This document shows, in pieces, positions 1 to 10,756 of a stretch of DNA of 33,703 nucleotides. The DNA is from an uncultured Clostridium sp. (GTDB lineage: Bacteria > Bacillota > Clostridia > TANB77 > CAG-508). The position numbers and the translations under genes are program-made. Within the stretch, counting starts at the first letter, position 1. Each line of letters begins with the position of its first letter. Below the pieces are notes generated by a model. It was not told the origin of the DNA. It saw only the letters and a list, made by a program, of their open reading frames with translations, and made no database searches. The DNA is taken from assembly GCA_946498265.1 (NCBI GenBank), contig CAMMNR010000002.1:1-33703 (forward strand), given 5' to 3'.

Positions 1-152
1 TAGCCGAGTAATTATTAAAATTTATATATAATACTTTTGTTTAATTAATGTAAAAGATTTTCAACAAAATTCCCTTTTTGGACGCGTCCCCAAAATGGTA
101 AAGAAGGTCCGTCCCCCTATCCCGAATTTTAGGGATTAAAGGAACGTCCCCT
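1..152. mobile_element. Right half of a MITE/REPIN-like element, cut by the window edge
   Basis: The arm at 70-152 is nearly the same sequence as both arms of the complete element at 30002-30267, including the palindrome GGACGCGTCC, an AAAATGGTAAA block and the end GGAACGTCCCC. The AT-rich sequence before it (about 8-41) also matches the loop of the complete copy in reverse complement, so this is half of the same element and not an isolated arm. The other arm should lie just outside the window. It ends 3 bp past the stop codon of the B2 surface gene, so its hairpin-prone sequence may also serve as that operon's 3' end; no other terminator is visible there. No coding capacity. Confidence 0.8.
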
Positions 153-155
153 CCT

Positions 156-3100
156 CTATTTTAGAACATATTTTTTTATTATTATTACTCCAGATGCCAA
201 TATTCCTAATGAACATATTCCAATTATAAAATATGGTATATAGTAGTAATCTACACCTGTTGGTGGAATCACTGTAAAATGTTCTGCTTCATCATTATCT
301 GGCTCATATGTTGTACTATTTCCTGGTACATAATTTCCAGGTGTTGTTATTATTACAGAACCATATGTTTTTCCAACTTCTATAATTTCTGCAAAGTTTT
401 CATAGTCTATATCACGGTTTGTTGATAAATTTACATATGTTATTATTTCTGTTGTTGCTGATTGTCCTGCTGATATTTCAACTGCTGCTGTTCCGTTTTC
501 TGTAGGAGTTTCTGTTGGAGATTCTTCCGATGTTTGTCCCTCCTGTTTTACTGGATCTGTTATTGGAGTTATTACTACGTTATTTGTATCATTAAGTTGT
601 GTCTGTAATTCTTCTGTTAGATATCCATTTCTTATTAAATCTTCTTTGTCTTGCTTTTCTTGAATTTGACAATTTGAGTTGTTTTCTTCGCTGACTAGTA
701 AATCATTGTCTATATAATCAATTACTTGTTTTGCTGCTAGTTTTGCACTATATTCATCATCTATTCCTGTATCTCCATACCAATAATATTCTCTTGTACA
801 ATAATCACGTTCTGATAAGTTATTAGCTTTAAGTTCATATGTTATTATTGTTTCTACATCTTGTGAAATTTCGTCATTAATCTGTACTAATACCTGTTTT
901 ATATTCTGATCATTTTCTTCTTTTGGTATATATTGGATATATTTAGGTTGTCCTATTATATTTCCATTTTCGTCGATTTCAGCATCAATTAATGTAACAT
1001 CATTTGATAATTTCATTTCAACATGTTTTATTCTCTTTTTAAGTTCTAATATTTGTTTTGGCCTTTCGATTATACCGAAATCAACATAATTTATACTATA
1101 TCCTTGACTTATTGTTCCTTCGTCTGTTGGTCCAGTAATTTGTTCTTCTGTATCTTCTAAAGTTATTTCCATAAGACGTGTATTTGATTGCATTTCTAAA
1201 GTTTTAATTTGTTTACCAGAGTAATCTTCATTTATTGTTTGATTAAATTCTTGTTTTGTTTCATATGTTATATTTGATGTTTCATCATCTATTTTTTCTC
1301 TTATATCCCAATCATCTAGAGCATCTGTATATCTTGTGTCTTCGTCAACTTTATACCAATGTGTATTTGTTTGAACTCTAGTACTGTCATATACTGTTCC
1401 TTTATAATTTTGAACTGTTGTATATATTTTTTCTCCTTCAGGTGTTTCATAAAATGTGTTATTGCCCCATGTATATTTTATAATATAATCTCCTGGTATA
1501 TATCCTGAAATAGAATAATTTCCATTTTCATCTGTTATAGCTTCTTGATCTTGTCTTACATTATTCTGTTCTATTAAAGTTACTTTAACTTCTTGTACTT
1601 CTTCTTCTCCAGGTTCATAAATTCCTGAACCTATTCTTTGATTGTCTTCTAATTTTTCTTCCATCGCATTATCTATAAATACCATTCCTGATACTGTTCT
1701 CTCTTTATGATTATTTTCTATTTTGAATGATGGGGCTCTATCTGTATCATCTTCATATGTTGAGATATTTCCTGGTACTGCATTTCCTGGCTTTGAGTCT
1801 ACATCCACACCTGCTATCATTGTATTTCCATCTGCTTCAAATGTTGAATATGAATTTATTTCTGCTACGTTTTCTAGTAAGTTTTCATTACCTTCTGTTT
1901 CTGCTACTACTTCAATTGCCTGTCTAGTTAATTTAAATTGTACATATATATAAGTTTCTGATTGTGCATCAAGTTTTAGATTAGTTTCAATAGTCGCTTT
2001 ATGATAATTATTATTATAACCTTGAGTATTTACATTAAATGATTCATTTACTGTTCCATCATCATTCATTGCATTTCCAGCTATTACATATTCTAGCTCA
2101 TATCTGCTATCATAATAATCTACTATTGAATTTACTTGTGATGTAAGATTTGTTGATTGATTTTTTAAAGTTATTTTATAAGTTAAATAAGCTTTTAATT
2201 CCCTATCATCTTTATTGTTTTCATAAGTAAACGTATAATCTGATTTATATACAGGTCTTGTATATGTATATGCTAAATATTTCTGCCCAAATTTTACTCC
2301 TAAATCTTCTGCTGCATCTGATAGGTCTTCTGTTTCATCTATATCTCCGAATAAGTCATCTCCTTGTTCTTGTGCATAAGACATTTTAGTTTCGTAATTA
2401 TATGTATGTGCTTTTCCATTTATTTCTAATCTAACCTTTGCTAAATCCTTTACAAGTGCTAAATCTGGTTGATCTTTTATTAGAATACCAAAATTAACAT
2501 TCTGAATTTCATTATATAATGGATTATATCCACTTTTTAAGCTATATATTCCACTTGTTGAAGCTGTTACATTATATTTTCCACTATTATCATAAACATC
2601 TCCATTATATTTTATTATACTCTGGTAATTTGCACTATCATATTCTACATCTGACATATTATCAACAGTACTATATTTTTGGTTTAAACTATTTCTTGAT
2701 TCTTCTATATCTTCTGCCTTTGAGCCTCTATCTTCACCTATATTTGATGCTATAGCTTGATATTTCATACCATTATATTCAAATTCTACGATATATTCAT
2801 CTAAATATTGTGTTTCTATTTTTAAATTATCTCTATCACCCCAGAATTTGTATTCTCCTTCTTGTAGAGTATTTCCTTTACTGTCTTTTCCAGATTCTAT
2901 AGTATCTATAACAGTTCCATTTCTTTTTAATGTTACTTTTACACCATTTACTCCTTCACCATCTGTATACAATCCATCGCCCTGCCATTTTTTTCCTGCT
3001 TGCTCGTCTATAAATACTATACCTTGTATATCTACATATGTCCTTTCATTTTCTACAATTTGTTCTGCACTATCGTTTTTTACTTTTCCTCCTTCTACTT

Positions 3101-5693
3101 CATAACCTGTTCCTATTTCTTTTTCACTAACATCTGTATTACCAATACGAACATTAAAGTATGGGTTTTCGCTTCCTATTTCATATAAAGTATATGTTCC
3201 TGGTTCTGTGATACTAGAATCATCTAATGTTATTCTTATTAATCCATCTTCTTCAGTAACACCAGTTCCTACATACTCTCTTTTTGATCTCTGCCAATAA
3301 TTATAATATTTTTTCCATTCTTCCCATTCTTTATGATCTTTATTATATTGAGCTGTACGATGTCTTCTTTCACTTCTATTTTCTGTTGTGTAATAAATAT
3401 TTCCTTCTTCATCTACATGTGGTACTTGCACTGTATAATGATATGTATAATAGTAATCACTATATTGAGGTTCTTCCTTATATTTAGTATATTCCTTTTC
3501 TTTTGGATTCCAATTTTTTACACCAAATTCCATACCTGGTAATGGGGTATTTCCAGTATCTTTAATTACTTTTATTATTCCATCTCCAGTTGATGGCTGT
3601 TGTTTTCTAACATTTTCAAATATTACTTCCTGTTTTTCTTCCTCTCCTGATAATATAATCACTTTTTGCACACCTGCTGTTGACAATTCATATCCTGGTG
3701 GTGCTTCTGTTTCTTTTATATAATATGTACCTGGTTCTAGTCCACTGACTGTTATGGTACCAGTTGAACTTGTAGTTCCTGAAGCCACTACATCTGTACA
3801 TTCAACATCTGTACATACTATGAATTTCGCATCTGCTAAACCTATAGTTGTACCTGCTGCATATTTCTTAATAATTAGACCTGCTGAATCTGAAACATTA
3901 TATACAACTCTTACATTTGCTTGTTTGTCCCATTGTTTCCAATAACTTTCTTGCAGTGAAGCTGGCATATTTACAATTGTCTGACCTGTTTTTTCTCTCA
4001 TTCTTCGATAAATTCTATTTAGTTTTTGTTTAACACCTGCCTCGTCAGTCATATCAACTACGGCATAACCTTTTTCATCTATTAAATATTGTAATACATA
4101 ACTTAATAGATTATATTTATTCGTAAATTTCTTTGCATCTGATGCACCTGGATTACTAGAATCCATTATGGTATTATAATATCCACTTGCTTTCAAGTCA
4201 TTTACTATTGCTTTAACTTCTGTACTATCAGGTGCATAATCCACCGCTGCGATAACATATGCCAAAGTACTTATATAATCTTTTAACTGCTTATTTCCAG
4301 GAAGATTATCATAATATAAGTCACTTCCTAAATATGTTATACTTTTTATTGCATCCCATGTATAATTATATCCCATTTCTACATTAGGAATTGTACCTTC
4401 AATTCTATAACCTTGTGGTGTTTCTTTTTCTATTACTTTGTATGTACCACCTGCATTTAACCCTGTTATTTCTATAAGTCCATCAGCATCTGTAGTAAAT
4501 ACTGTTGCTTCACTTTCATTTTTTGTAAAAGAAATTTTATTTCCATCTTTCTTAATATATGAACCATCATTTGGAGCTCCCACCTTTTGGAAAATAAATT
4601 TTGCTCCCTCTAGTGGTTGGCTTGTATCTCTATCTAGTTTTTGTACTATTAATGTCTCTGTATCTATTGTAAAACTAAATTTTTGATGATGATATATTGT
4701 TTCTCTATATGGATAATATGCCATCAAAGGTTGTAAAGAATTTAGAGATTTAAAAATAATTAAATCTGCACATCTTGCTTGACTTTTGCTGTTTATATAA
4801 ATTGTAACAGATACTTTTCCTGTTATTCCTGACGATACTCTTAAGTAAAATAATTGATTTGGTTTTAAAGTAGAAACACCTTTTGCATTCCCATTAGCAT
4901 CATACACATTTCCTGATGTACTTTCTCCTCCACTCCATTTTACTTGTATCATTCTTTTATTACTACTATTATCTACTTCCATTCCACTAGGAAATTCAAA
5001 CTTAAATGGTCCAATTAATGTCATTGCAGTACCTTCTGAATCTGTTACTTGTCTCTTTTGTACTGTTTTACTGCCTGTAGAATTTACTATCCATTGTCCT
5101 ATTGAATCTGCATATTCTTCAGCTTCCCTTTGTAAAGTTTCATTAAATGGCTTATAATCTCCATTTTTCCATGGGTCTCTTATAGTTCCTATAAAACTAT
5201 CTACATTAAATATTCTTCCTAAAGTTTTGGTGCTTGTAGTTGGTTTTGCTGTTTTCCAATAATACATCTCTCTCCACATATTCATACAAAATGAATCACT
5301 TGCATTAAATCCATATTGTGTTCTTTTAGGATGTCCATTGTTAGATACAGTATATGCTAAAATTCCATTTTGCTTAGAAGGTAGTCCTTCTGTAATATGT
5401 ATAGTTGAACCGTCACTATTACTCGTATTATTATAATGACCAGTAGCAATATTTCCTTCTATATTTATTTTAGCTTGTATACGGTAGGTTCCTCCACCAT
5501 GAATACTTTGAGCATGGTTTAAACATACAATATTTCTATTTGCTGAAAAATCAGTTAAAGTTAGTGTAGATCCAACCCAGCCATATGCATCTGCACTAGT
5601 TTTATAACCATCTGCAAAAGATTTTGTATTCATTATTAAAATTGTTAATAAAAACATTATTATTGCTATTATTATTTTTTTAATTCTACTCAT
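156..5693 (-). CDS. Giant Cna_B/SdrD_B surface protein with thioester-like N-terminal domain (B2)
   Basis: 1845 residues; starts at ATG after GGAGGT and lies 14 bp behind A2. Seen: signal peptide (about 1-28); an N-terminal domain with C57-L-N-H-A-Q; SpaA/Cna_B-like domains near 348-440, 610-690 and 700-870; SdrD_B-like domains near 888 and 1331; two blocks shared with B1 beginning Q-P-D-L-A-L-V-K-D-L (about 1076) and R-P-K-Q (about 1544). The C terminus is I-P-P-T-G (about 1808), a hydrophobic helix and a K-rich tail, the layout of a sortase signal. Known: Cna_B domains form stalks stiffened by isopeptide bonds. Inferred: secreted, wall- or membrane-anchored adhesin. Odd: a helical insert at 440-605 and a Tyr/Trp/charged segment near 735-800, both absent from B1. 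Ligand unknown. Confidence 0.85.
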   Translation of the reverse strand: MSRIKKIIIAIIMFLLTILIMNTKSFADGYKTSADAYGWVGSTLTLTDFSANRNIVCLNHAQSIHGGGTYRIQAKINIEGNIATGHYNNTSNSDGSTIHITEGLPSKQNGILAYTVSNNGHPKRTQYGFNASDSFCMNMWREMYYWKTAKPTTSTKTLGRIFNVDSFIGTIRDPWKNGDYKPFNETLQREAEEYADSIGQWIVNSTGSKTVQKRQVTDSEGTAMTLIGPFKFEFPSGMEVDNSSNKRMIQVKWSGGESTSGNVYDANGNAKGVSTLKPNQLFYLRVSSGITGKVSVTIYINSKSQARCADLIIFKSLNSLQPLMAYYPYRETIYHHQKFSFTIDTETLIVQKLDRDTSQPLEGAKFIFQKVGAPNDGSYIKKDGNKISFTKNESEATVFTTDADGLIEITGLNAGGTYKVIEKETPQGYRIEGTIPNVEMGYNYTWDAIKSITYLGSDLYYDNLPGNKQLKDYISTLAYVIAAVDYAPDSTEVKAIVNDLKASGYYNTIMDSSNPGASDAKKFTNKYNLLSYVLQYLIDEKGYAVVDMTDEAGVKQKLNRIYRRMREKTGQTIVNMPASLQESYWKQWDKQANVRVVYNVSDSAGLIIKKYAAGTTIGLADAKFIVCTDVECTDVVASGTTSSTGTITVSGLEPGTYYIKETEAPPGYELSTAGVQKVIILSGEEEKQEVIFENVRKQQPSTGDGIIKVIKDTGNTPLPGMEFGVKNWNPKEKEYTKYKEEPQYSDYYYTYHYTVQVPHVDEEGNIYYTTENRSERRHRTAQYNKDHKEWEEWKKYYNYWQRSKREYVGTGVTEEDGLIRITLDDSSITEPGTYTLYEIGSENPYFNVRIGNTDVSEKEIGTGYEVEGGKVKNDSAEQIVENERTYVDIQGIVFIDEQAGKKWQGDGLYTDGEGVNGVKVTLKRNGTVIDTIESGKDSKGNTLQEGEYKFWGDRDNLKIETQYLDEYIVEFEYNGMKYQAIASNIGEDRGSKAEDIEESRNSLNQKYSTVDNMSDVEYDSANYQSIIKYNGDVYDNSGKYNVTASTSGIYSLKSGYNPLYNEIQNVNFGILIKDQPDLALVKDLAKVRLEINGKAHTYNYETKMSYAQEQGDDLFGDIDETEDLSDAAEDLGVKFGQKYLAYTYTRPVYKSDYTFTYENNKDDRELKAYLTYKITLKNQSTNLTSQVNSIVDYYDSRYELEYVIAGNAMNDDGTVNESFNVNTQGYNNNYHKATIETNLKLDAQSETYIYVQFKLTRQAIEVVAETEGNENLLENVAEINSYSTFEADGNTMIAGVDVDSKPGNAVPGNISTYEDDTDRAPSFKIENNHKERTVSGMVFIDNAMEEKLEDNQRIGSGIYEPGEEEVQEVKVTLIEQNNVRQDQEAITDENGNYSISGYIPGDYIIKYTWGNNTFYETPEGEKIYTTVQNYKGTVYDSTRVQTNTHWYKVDEDTRYTDALDDWDIREKIDDETSNITYETKQEFNQTINEDYSGKQIKTLEMQSNTRLMEITLEDTEEQITGPTDEGTISQGYSINYVDFGIIERPKQILELKKRIKHVEMKLSNDVTLIDAEIDENGNIIGQPKYIQYIPKEENDQNIKQVLVQINDEISQDVETIITYELKANNLSERDYCTREYYWYGDTGIDDEYSAKLAAKQVIDYIDNDLLVSEENNSNCQIQEKQDKEDLIRNGYLTEELQTQLNDTNNVVITPITDPVKQEGQTSEESPTETPTENGTAAVEISAGQSATTEIITYVNLSTNRDIDYENFAEIIEVGKTYGSVIITTPGNYVPGNSTTYEPDNDEAEHFTVIPPTGVDYYYIPYFIIGICSLGILASGVIIIKKYVLK

Positions 5694-5707
5694 TTTTACC
5701 TCCTTCC

Positions 5708-8700
5708 TTATTTATTTTTCAAAACTTTTTTATAAATAAAATATATTCCAACTGCTACTATTAACAATGTCACAATTATTAGTAAAATATATGTGTATAC
5801 AGTACCTGTTCTAATACTTAAAATAACATCTGCCATTGCTTGATTATCATCTGTACCAGCATTTTCTGGTATACCTGTTTCATTATAGCTTTGCTCTATT
5901 TTAGCTGTATTACTAATTAAGCCTGTGCTATCTTCTGTCATATTTTTTGTTAAAACTAATGTTAAAACTTTTTCTTGCCCTGGTTGTATTAATTCATTAG
6001 AAATACTTGCATTTGATACTCTTCCATCTTCTAAATTCCAATTTGTATTTAAACTAGAATCAAAATTCAAACCTACTGGTATATCATCAACTATATTTGT
6101 TGCATATCCTGGTACTTCTCCTGTATTTTTAATAGTTAAATGATATTCGATTGTAACTAATGCATTATTTAATTTTTTAGCTTCAAGTTCTACTTTTGCC
6201 ATTGTTGTATTATTAAATTCATATGCTTGTATTCCTGATTGATATTTTACTGTTATTCTATTTACTGTTTTATGTATTTGTAAATTAAATATTTCTAATT
6301 CAACAAATCCTATATTTATATATCTAGTATCTTCTCCATCTACTATTAGAGTATCTGTTACTCCATATACTTTTTGTACTCCATTTACATTTATTTCCTT
6401 AGATATTACCTTTGAAGTTTTTGTATTTTCTACATTTTCTGCTTTATATGTAGTTAATTTATATTTATTAGTATTATAATCAACAACTACTAAATATCTT
6501 CCATTTTTTATTTCATTAAATTGATAAAATCCTAATTCATCTGTTTTAGTTATTATATTTTGTCCTTGAGAATCTTTTACTAGTTCTCCTGTATTTGCAT
6601 CTAATAACATTACATTTATATCTTTCATAATTTCTTCATTTGTGTCTTTTTCGCCGTCTTCGTCGCTGTCTAACCAAGCTGTACCACTAATTGCATATGT
6701 TCCTGTATCTTCTACAGGGTCACCTATATCGTCATCGTCACCTATTTCAATAGCATATATATGTGTAATTGGTCCTAATGTTTCTTCATAGCCACTTGTT
6801 GATACAGTTGCTTGATTCGTTATTTCTGTATAATTTTCTAAATCAAATCTTTGGACTTCTACTTCTATTTCTATAATCATAGTAGCATTTTGTTCTAATG
6901 AAAAACTTCTATCTATACTATTATTCAAATAAGTTTTCAAACCAGATTCATCAGTTGTTGCTTGTTCTACAACTTCTCCATTCATAGTTATTGACAATAG
7001 ATTTAGTTGCTCAGGAATATTATCTAAAAATTGTACATATGCATCTGCTTGTCCGTTATTTTTTATTTCTACTATATATTTGAATATGTCTCCTGCATAT
7101 ACTTTTTCATTTGTATTAGTAGATGTCATTGTAGATTCCATGTCTACAAGTGCCACTGCTGATTGATACAAATTTGAACGACACCATTCTTGAGTATCTG
7201 ATTTTGCAACTGCTGTAACCTTAAATGCACTATCATCTATATCCACTATTTCAGCTGTTAGTTCCAATACTTTCTTCTCATTTGCTTCTAGAGTTCCTAT
7301 ATTAGTTTCTTGATTTCCATCTAAGTAATCATATTGAATAACTTCTTCTCCATCAAATTTCTTTAATATTAATGTATGTATTTGTGTTCCTTCTGGTAAA
7401 TTTAGTCTTATCGTCACATTTTCCTGTGGCTCTGAAGTCATATTTTCTACAATTACATAATAATTTATATAAGCCCCTTCTATAAACTCAATTTCTCTAT
7501 CTGATACTTGTTTTACACTAAGTCTTAAATCCCCTTTTTCTACTGTATTACTAATAGTATTTGATTTTATTGAACTATCTTCATATATAAACTCGACTGT
7601 ATTACTAATTGTAGAACCTTCTGTATCTTGTTTTACTCTTACTTCATATTCTTTTGTAACTGATTCTCCTATAGCTAAAGTATTAATATCATATGTTAAC
7701 TCTGTATCTGCTTTTTCTTCAAAATATATGTCCCCAGTATACTCGTAACCTATTTCTCCTTCATAAGGAATTACATATACAGTATTTTCAGGAATTTTGA
7801 CTTTTGCTGAAATATTTTGTGCTTCTAAATTTCCTGTATTTTTAAATTCTACAATATATTTTATTGTTTCTCCTTCTTTAACTTTATCTCCGTCTTTTAA
7901 TTCATCTTGTCCTACTAGGGCTGTTATATTTGTTTCTATTTGTGCTTTTGGTTCTGTTTCTAATGCTACTACTGTTGATGTTGTTGTTTTTGGTTCCATA
8001 ACAGTTGGTACTTTATAACTTACTTCATATCCTTCATAAGATATTTGACTTGCATTTAAGGAGTCTGGCATTTGCATATAATATGTTGCTATAACCTGTT
8101 GTTCTTGTTCTAATCCATTCATTTGTATTAAATAATTTTTTACTTCAGTTGGATTTTCTATTTGTTCTTTCCATTCATTCTCAGGATTTGTAACATCTGT
8201 TGTTACTTCTTCTTTTTCACTATAATATATCTTTACTTGGTTTGTATCAACACCATTTAATGCAATACTTCCATTTATTCCTACTGGCAAAGTATTTTCT
8301 AATTCTTGATCTCCTATTTTTGCTTTTCCTAATGTAGGAAATCTTCCTAATACATTTACATTTTTTACAGCTGTTGTTTCATTGTTAATAAGACCTAATT
8401 CTACTTTGGTTTGTGTTCCTACCATCTCGTCTTTTATTATTGCTTTTTCTTCTTTTTCTTTTCCACTAGTTTTTATTTGGTATTCTTCTATATTATTTGT
8501 TGTAACAACATTTTCTAATGTACATATTTGTATATCTGTTGAAACATCTAAACTTCTATTTTCATTAGAAACATGCATTTTAACTGGTAATGTTTGGTTT
8601 CCTGCTTCTACTTTCACAGTAATATCTGCTATTATAGATATTATTGCATTTTGTAAATCTCTTTCTTTATGGTTTGTTTGTTCTCCTTCCATTTGAATTT

Positions 8701-10489
8701 CAATAATTCTTTTATCATTTTCTGTTTTCATTTTGGCTGATTTTATTGTCAATTCTTCTTCATATAATAATTGAATAGATTTAAATTCTATATTTTCTAT
8801 TACATCTGGTAATTCTATTTGAATTACAGGGTTTTTATATAATTTTTGCGATTCTTCATTTGTTTTTATTGTTGCTCTTATTTCAATATTTTCGTTTTTT
8901 TCTAATGTTGTTAAAGAATTTGGCATAACTTCTATATTAGCTTGCTCTGTAGCTTCTTTTAAAGTTATTTGAGTTTGTTTAATTCCTGAAATTCCTTCTA
9001 ATGTTTCTACTAGTTGCGTAGCATTTTTTACTACTTCATTATTTGTTTGTTCTTGTATTTGTTTTGTTTGTTTAATAGATATTTTTCCTTGTTTTTCTAC
9101 TTGAACAAAATATAGTACGATTTCTCCTAAATCTTCTTGATAATTTATAACTATATTTCCTTGTTCATTTGCTTGTGTCTCTTTGTTTATCTCTGTAATA
9201 GTTTCTCCTGATGTTTTTAATATTTTTAATACTCCATTTTCTCCTAAGATATTATCTAGTTCTTGCTTATTTATCTGTGTCTTTATATATTTACTATTTA
9301 CATTAAATTGTTCATTTCCAACCTGATATTTTTCTTGTAATTCTTTTACTTGGTAAGAATTTTGTATTCCTACTTCATTTATATATATATTAGTTATTTT
9401 TTCAAATTGCTTTGTTTCCCCTGTTTCTATTTTTCCTTTATAAATTTCATTCGCAGAATTTTGTGTCTCATATGTAATAAATCCATTTTTTTCTTCTCCT
9501 ACAGCAATCTGAATTTCTTGTTGCAAACTTGATGTATTCTCATCATATAATTTGATTTCATTTTCTATTTGTAGATTTTCTTTTGTAATATCTATTGCTT
9601 CTTGATATTGAATAGTTATTAATAATTTATCTAATTTGTTTTGCCACTTTATTTTTCCTTCTGTTTCATTATTTGGAATTTGAATTACTAAATTTCCTTC
9701 TTGTTTATTAAATTCATAAATTTCACCTGCTATAGGTATATTTACCTCCATTCCTATAACAGTAATTTTTTCTGCTTTTTCATAATTAGGGATTTTTATT
9801 TCTAATTTATTATTTTTTATAGGATAATCATTTTCTTTTAATCCTGTGTTTACCATTACTTGTGCAATTGTTTTATTTGTACTATCTATTGAGTTTACTT
9901 GATTTGTTATGACTTCTCCTGATAAGACAATTTCTTTATTTTTACTAATTAATTTTGCTTGAACTGTTCTTGTTCCTTCTACATCAATGTCTTTTTCTGT
10001 GCTATCTTTATATGTTCCTTTTAAATTTATTTTACTTTCCATGTTTAAAAAAGATAATTCTATATTATCTGATTTATATGTTTTTATATTTAAAGGTATT
10101 TCTATTTTTTCTCCTGCATTTATTTGGTTAAGAAAAATAGTATTACCTTCTATTTTGTTAACTTTATCACTTAATATATCTTCTTTTAACTCAAAATTTT
10201 TGTTTTCAAACTCTAATTTACCATTGATATATCCTTCTTTTTTAACTTCTATCTCTACATACAATGTTTCATCTGTATTTACTGCTATTTCCTTATCTTT
10301 TGCTTTTTGTCCATTTTGATTTTTAAAATATATATCAAATTCTACATTACTACAATTAGTTGTTCCACTTTCTGACAAACTTTCAGAAACAGCTAATACT
10401 ATACTTCTGCCAATTAATGCAAAATCAGATAAAATCATAAATAAGATGATTAATAAAGTAACTGTTACTTTCAAAACTTTTGTTTTCAT
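5708..10489 (-). CDS. Giant DUF11/SdrD_B repeat surface protein (A2)
   Basis: 1593 residues. I chose the ATG at 10489 because GGGAGA precedes it and a signal peptide follows at once (about 1-33, ending near LAVSES). The N-terminal 800 residues are beta-rich and match A1 in order (for example G-L-K-E-N-D-Y-P-I-K-N) but no known family. DUF11-type repeats follow near 847-975, 986-1110 and 1120-1240, then an SdrD_B-like domain near 1264 with an EF-hand-like D-S-D-E-D-G loop that could bind calcium. A last DUF11-like domain starts near 1402. The end is S-I-R-T-G (about 1561), a membrane helix and K-rich residues. First gene of the A2-B2 operon. Likely an extended stalk or envelope protein; function is inferred from architecture only. 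Confidence 0.83.
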   Translation of the reverse strand: MKTKVLKVTVTLLIILFMILSDFALIGRSIVLAVSESLSESGTTNCSNVEFDIYFKNQNGQKAKDKEIAVNTDETLYVEIEVKKEGYINGKLEFENKNFELKEDILSDKVNKIEGNTIFLNQINAGEKIEIPLNIKTYKSDNIELSFLNMESKINLKGTYKDSTEKDIDVEGTRTVQAKLISKNKEIVLSGEVITNQVNSIDSTNKTIAQVMVNTGLKENDYPIKNNKLEIKIPNYEKAEKITVIGMEVNIPIAGEIYEFNKQEGNLVIQIPNNETEGKIKWQNKLDKLLITIQYQEAIDITKENLQIENEIKLYDENTSSLQQEIQIAVGEEKNGFITYETQNSANEIYKGKIETGETKQFEKITNIYINEVGIQNSYQVKELQEKYQVGNEQFNVNSKYIKTQINKQELDNILGENGVLKILKTSGETITEINKETQANEQGNIVINYQEDLGEIVLYFVQVEKQGKISIKQTKQIQEQTNNEVVKNATQLVETLEGISGIKQTQITLKEATEQANIEVMPNSLTTLEKNENIEIRATIKTNEESQKLYKNPVIQIELPDVIENIEFKSIQLLYEEELTIKSAKMKTENDKRIIEIQMEGEQTNHKERDLQNAIISIIADITVKVEAGNQTLPVKMHVSNENRSLDVSTDIQICTLENVVTTNNIEEYQIKTSGKEKEEKAIIKDEMVGTQTKVELGLINNETTAVKNVNVLGRFPTLGKAKIGDQELENTLPVGINGSIALNGVDTNQVKIYYSEKEEVTTDVTNPENEWKEQIENPTEVKNYLIQMNGLEQEQQVIATYYMQMPDSLNASQISYEGYEVSYKVPTVMEPKTTTSTVVALETEPKAQIETNITALVGQDELKDGDKVKEGETIKYIVEFKNTGNLEAQNISAKVKIPENTVYVIPYEGEIGYEYTGDIYFEEKADTELTYDINTLAIGESVTKEYEVRVKQDTEGSTISNTVEFIYEDSSIKSNTISNTVEKGDLRLSVKQVSDREIEFIEGAYINYYVIVENMTSEPQENVTIRLNLPEGTQIHTLILKKFDGEEVIQYDYLDGNQETNIGTLEANEKKVLELTAEIVDIDDSAFKVTAVAKSDTQEWCRSNLYQSAVALVDMESTMTSTNTNEKVYAGDIFKYIVEIKNNGQADAYVQFLDNIPEQLNLLSITMNGEVVEQATTDESGLKTYLNNSIDRSFSLEQNATMIIEIEVEVQRFDLENYTEITNQATVSTSGYEETLGPITHIYAIEIGDDDDIGDPVEDTGTYAISGTAWLDSDEDGEKDTNEEIMKDINVMLLDANTGELVKDSQGQNIITKTDELGFYQFNEIKNGRYLVVVDYNTNKYKLTTYKAENVENTKTSKVISKEINVNGVQKVYGVTDTLIVDGEDTRYINIGFVELEIFNLQIHKTVNRITVKYQSGIQAYEFNNTTMAKVELEAKKLNNALVTIEYHLTIKNTGEVPGYATNIVDDIPVGLNFDSSLNTNWNLEDGRVSNASISNELIQPGQEKVLTLVLTKNMTEDSTGLISNTAKIEQSYNETGIPENAGTDDNQAMADVILSIRTGTVYTYILLIIVTLLIVAVGIYFIYKKVLKNK

Positions 10490-10727
10490 AGTTTTCTCTC
10501 CCATTTAAACATATTTTATTCTATTTATATAATAGCTTCATTTACTGTTTTAATCAATATATAGAGTTTTCCAGTTTTTAAAATATTACATTAAAAACTT
10601 TGTATTATCTTACGGAAACTTGTAGATTTATCATGATTTTTCTTATTTTACTTTTTGTTTACATTTTAGTAACATTTCCTTTATTTTCAAACTTTACCAT
10701 GTTTTTTTGTTGATATATTTAAGCTTT
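10490..10727 (-). other. Long AT-rich 5' leader of the A2-B2 operon
   Basis: This non-coding stretch lies between the predicted promoter and the A2 start, giving a leader of about 215-230 nt. It contains two ACATTT words 11 bp apart (10661 and 10672). The leader of A1 has the same pair with the same 11-bp period at a similar distance from its promoter. A TTACGGAAAC word sits at 10610-10619. I see no riboswitch that I can name. Confidence 0.45.
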
Positions 10728-10756
10728 TATATACGGAAAAGTAAAATTGTATACAA
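10728..10756 (-). promoter_or_regulatory. Predicted sigma-A promoter of A2-B2
   Basis: On the minus strand TTGTAT (10756-10751) is followed after 17 bp by TATATA (10733-10728). Transcription would start near 10721. The -35 box overlaps the perfect palindrome ATTGTATACAAT (10746-10757), which could be an operator or part of the hairpin cluster next to it. Confidence 0.5.
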
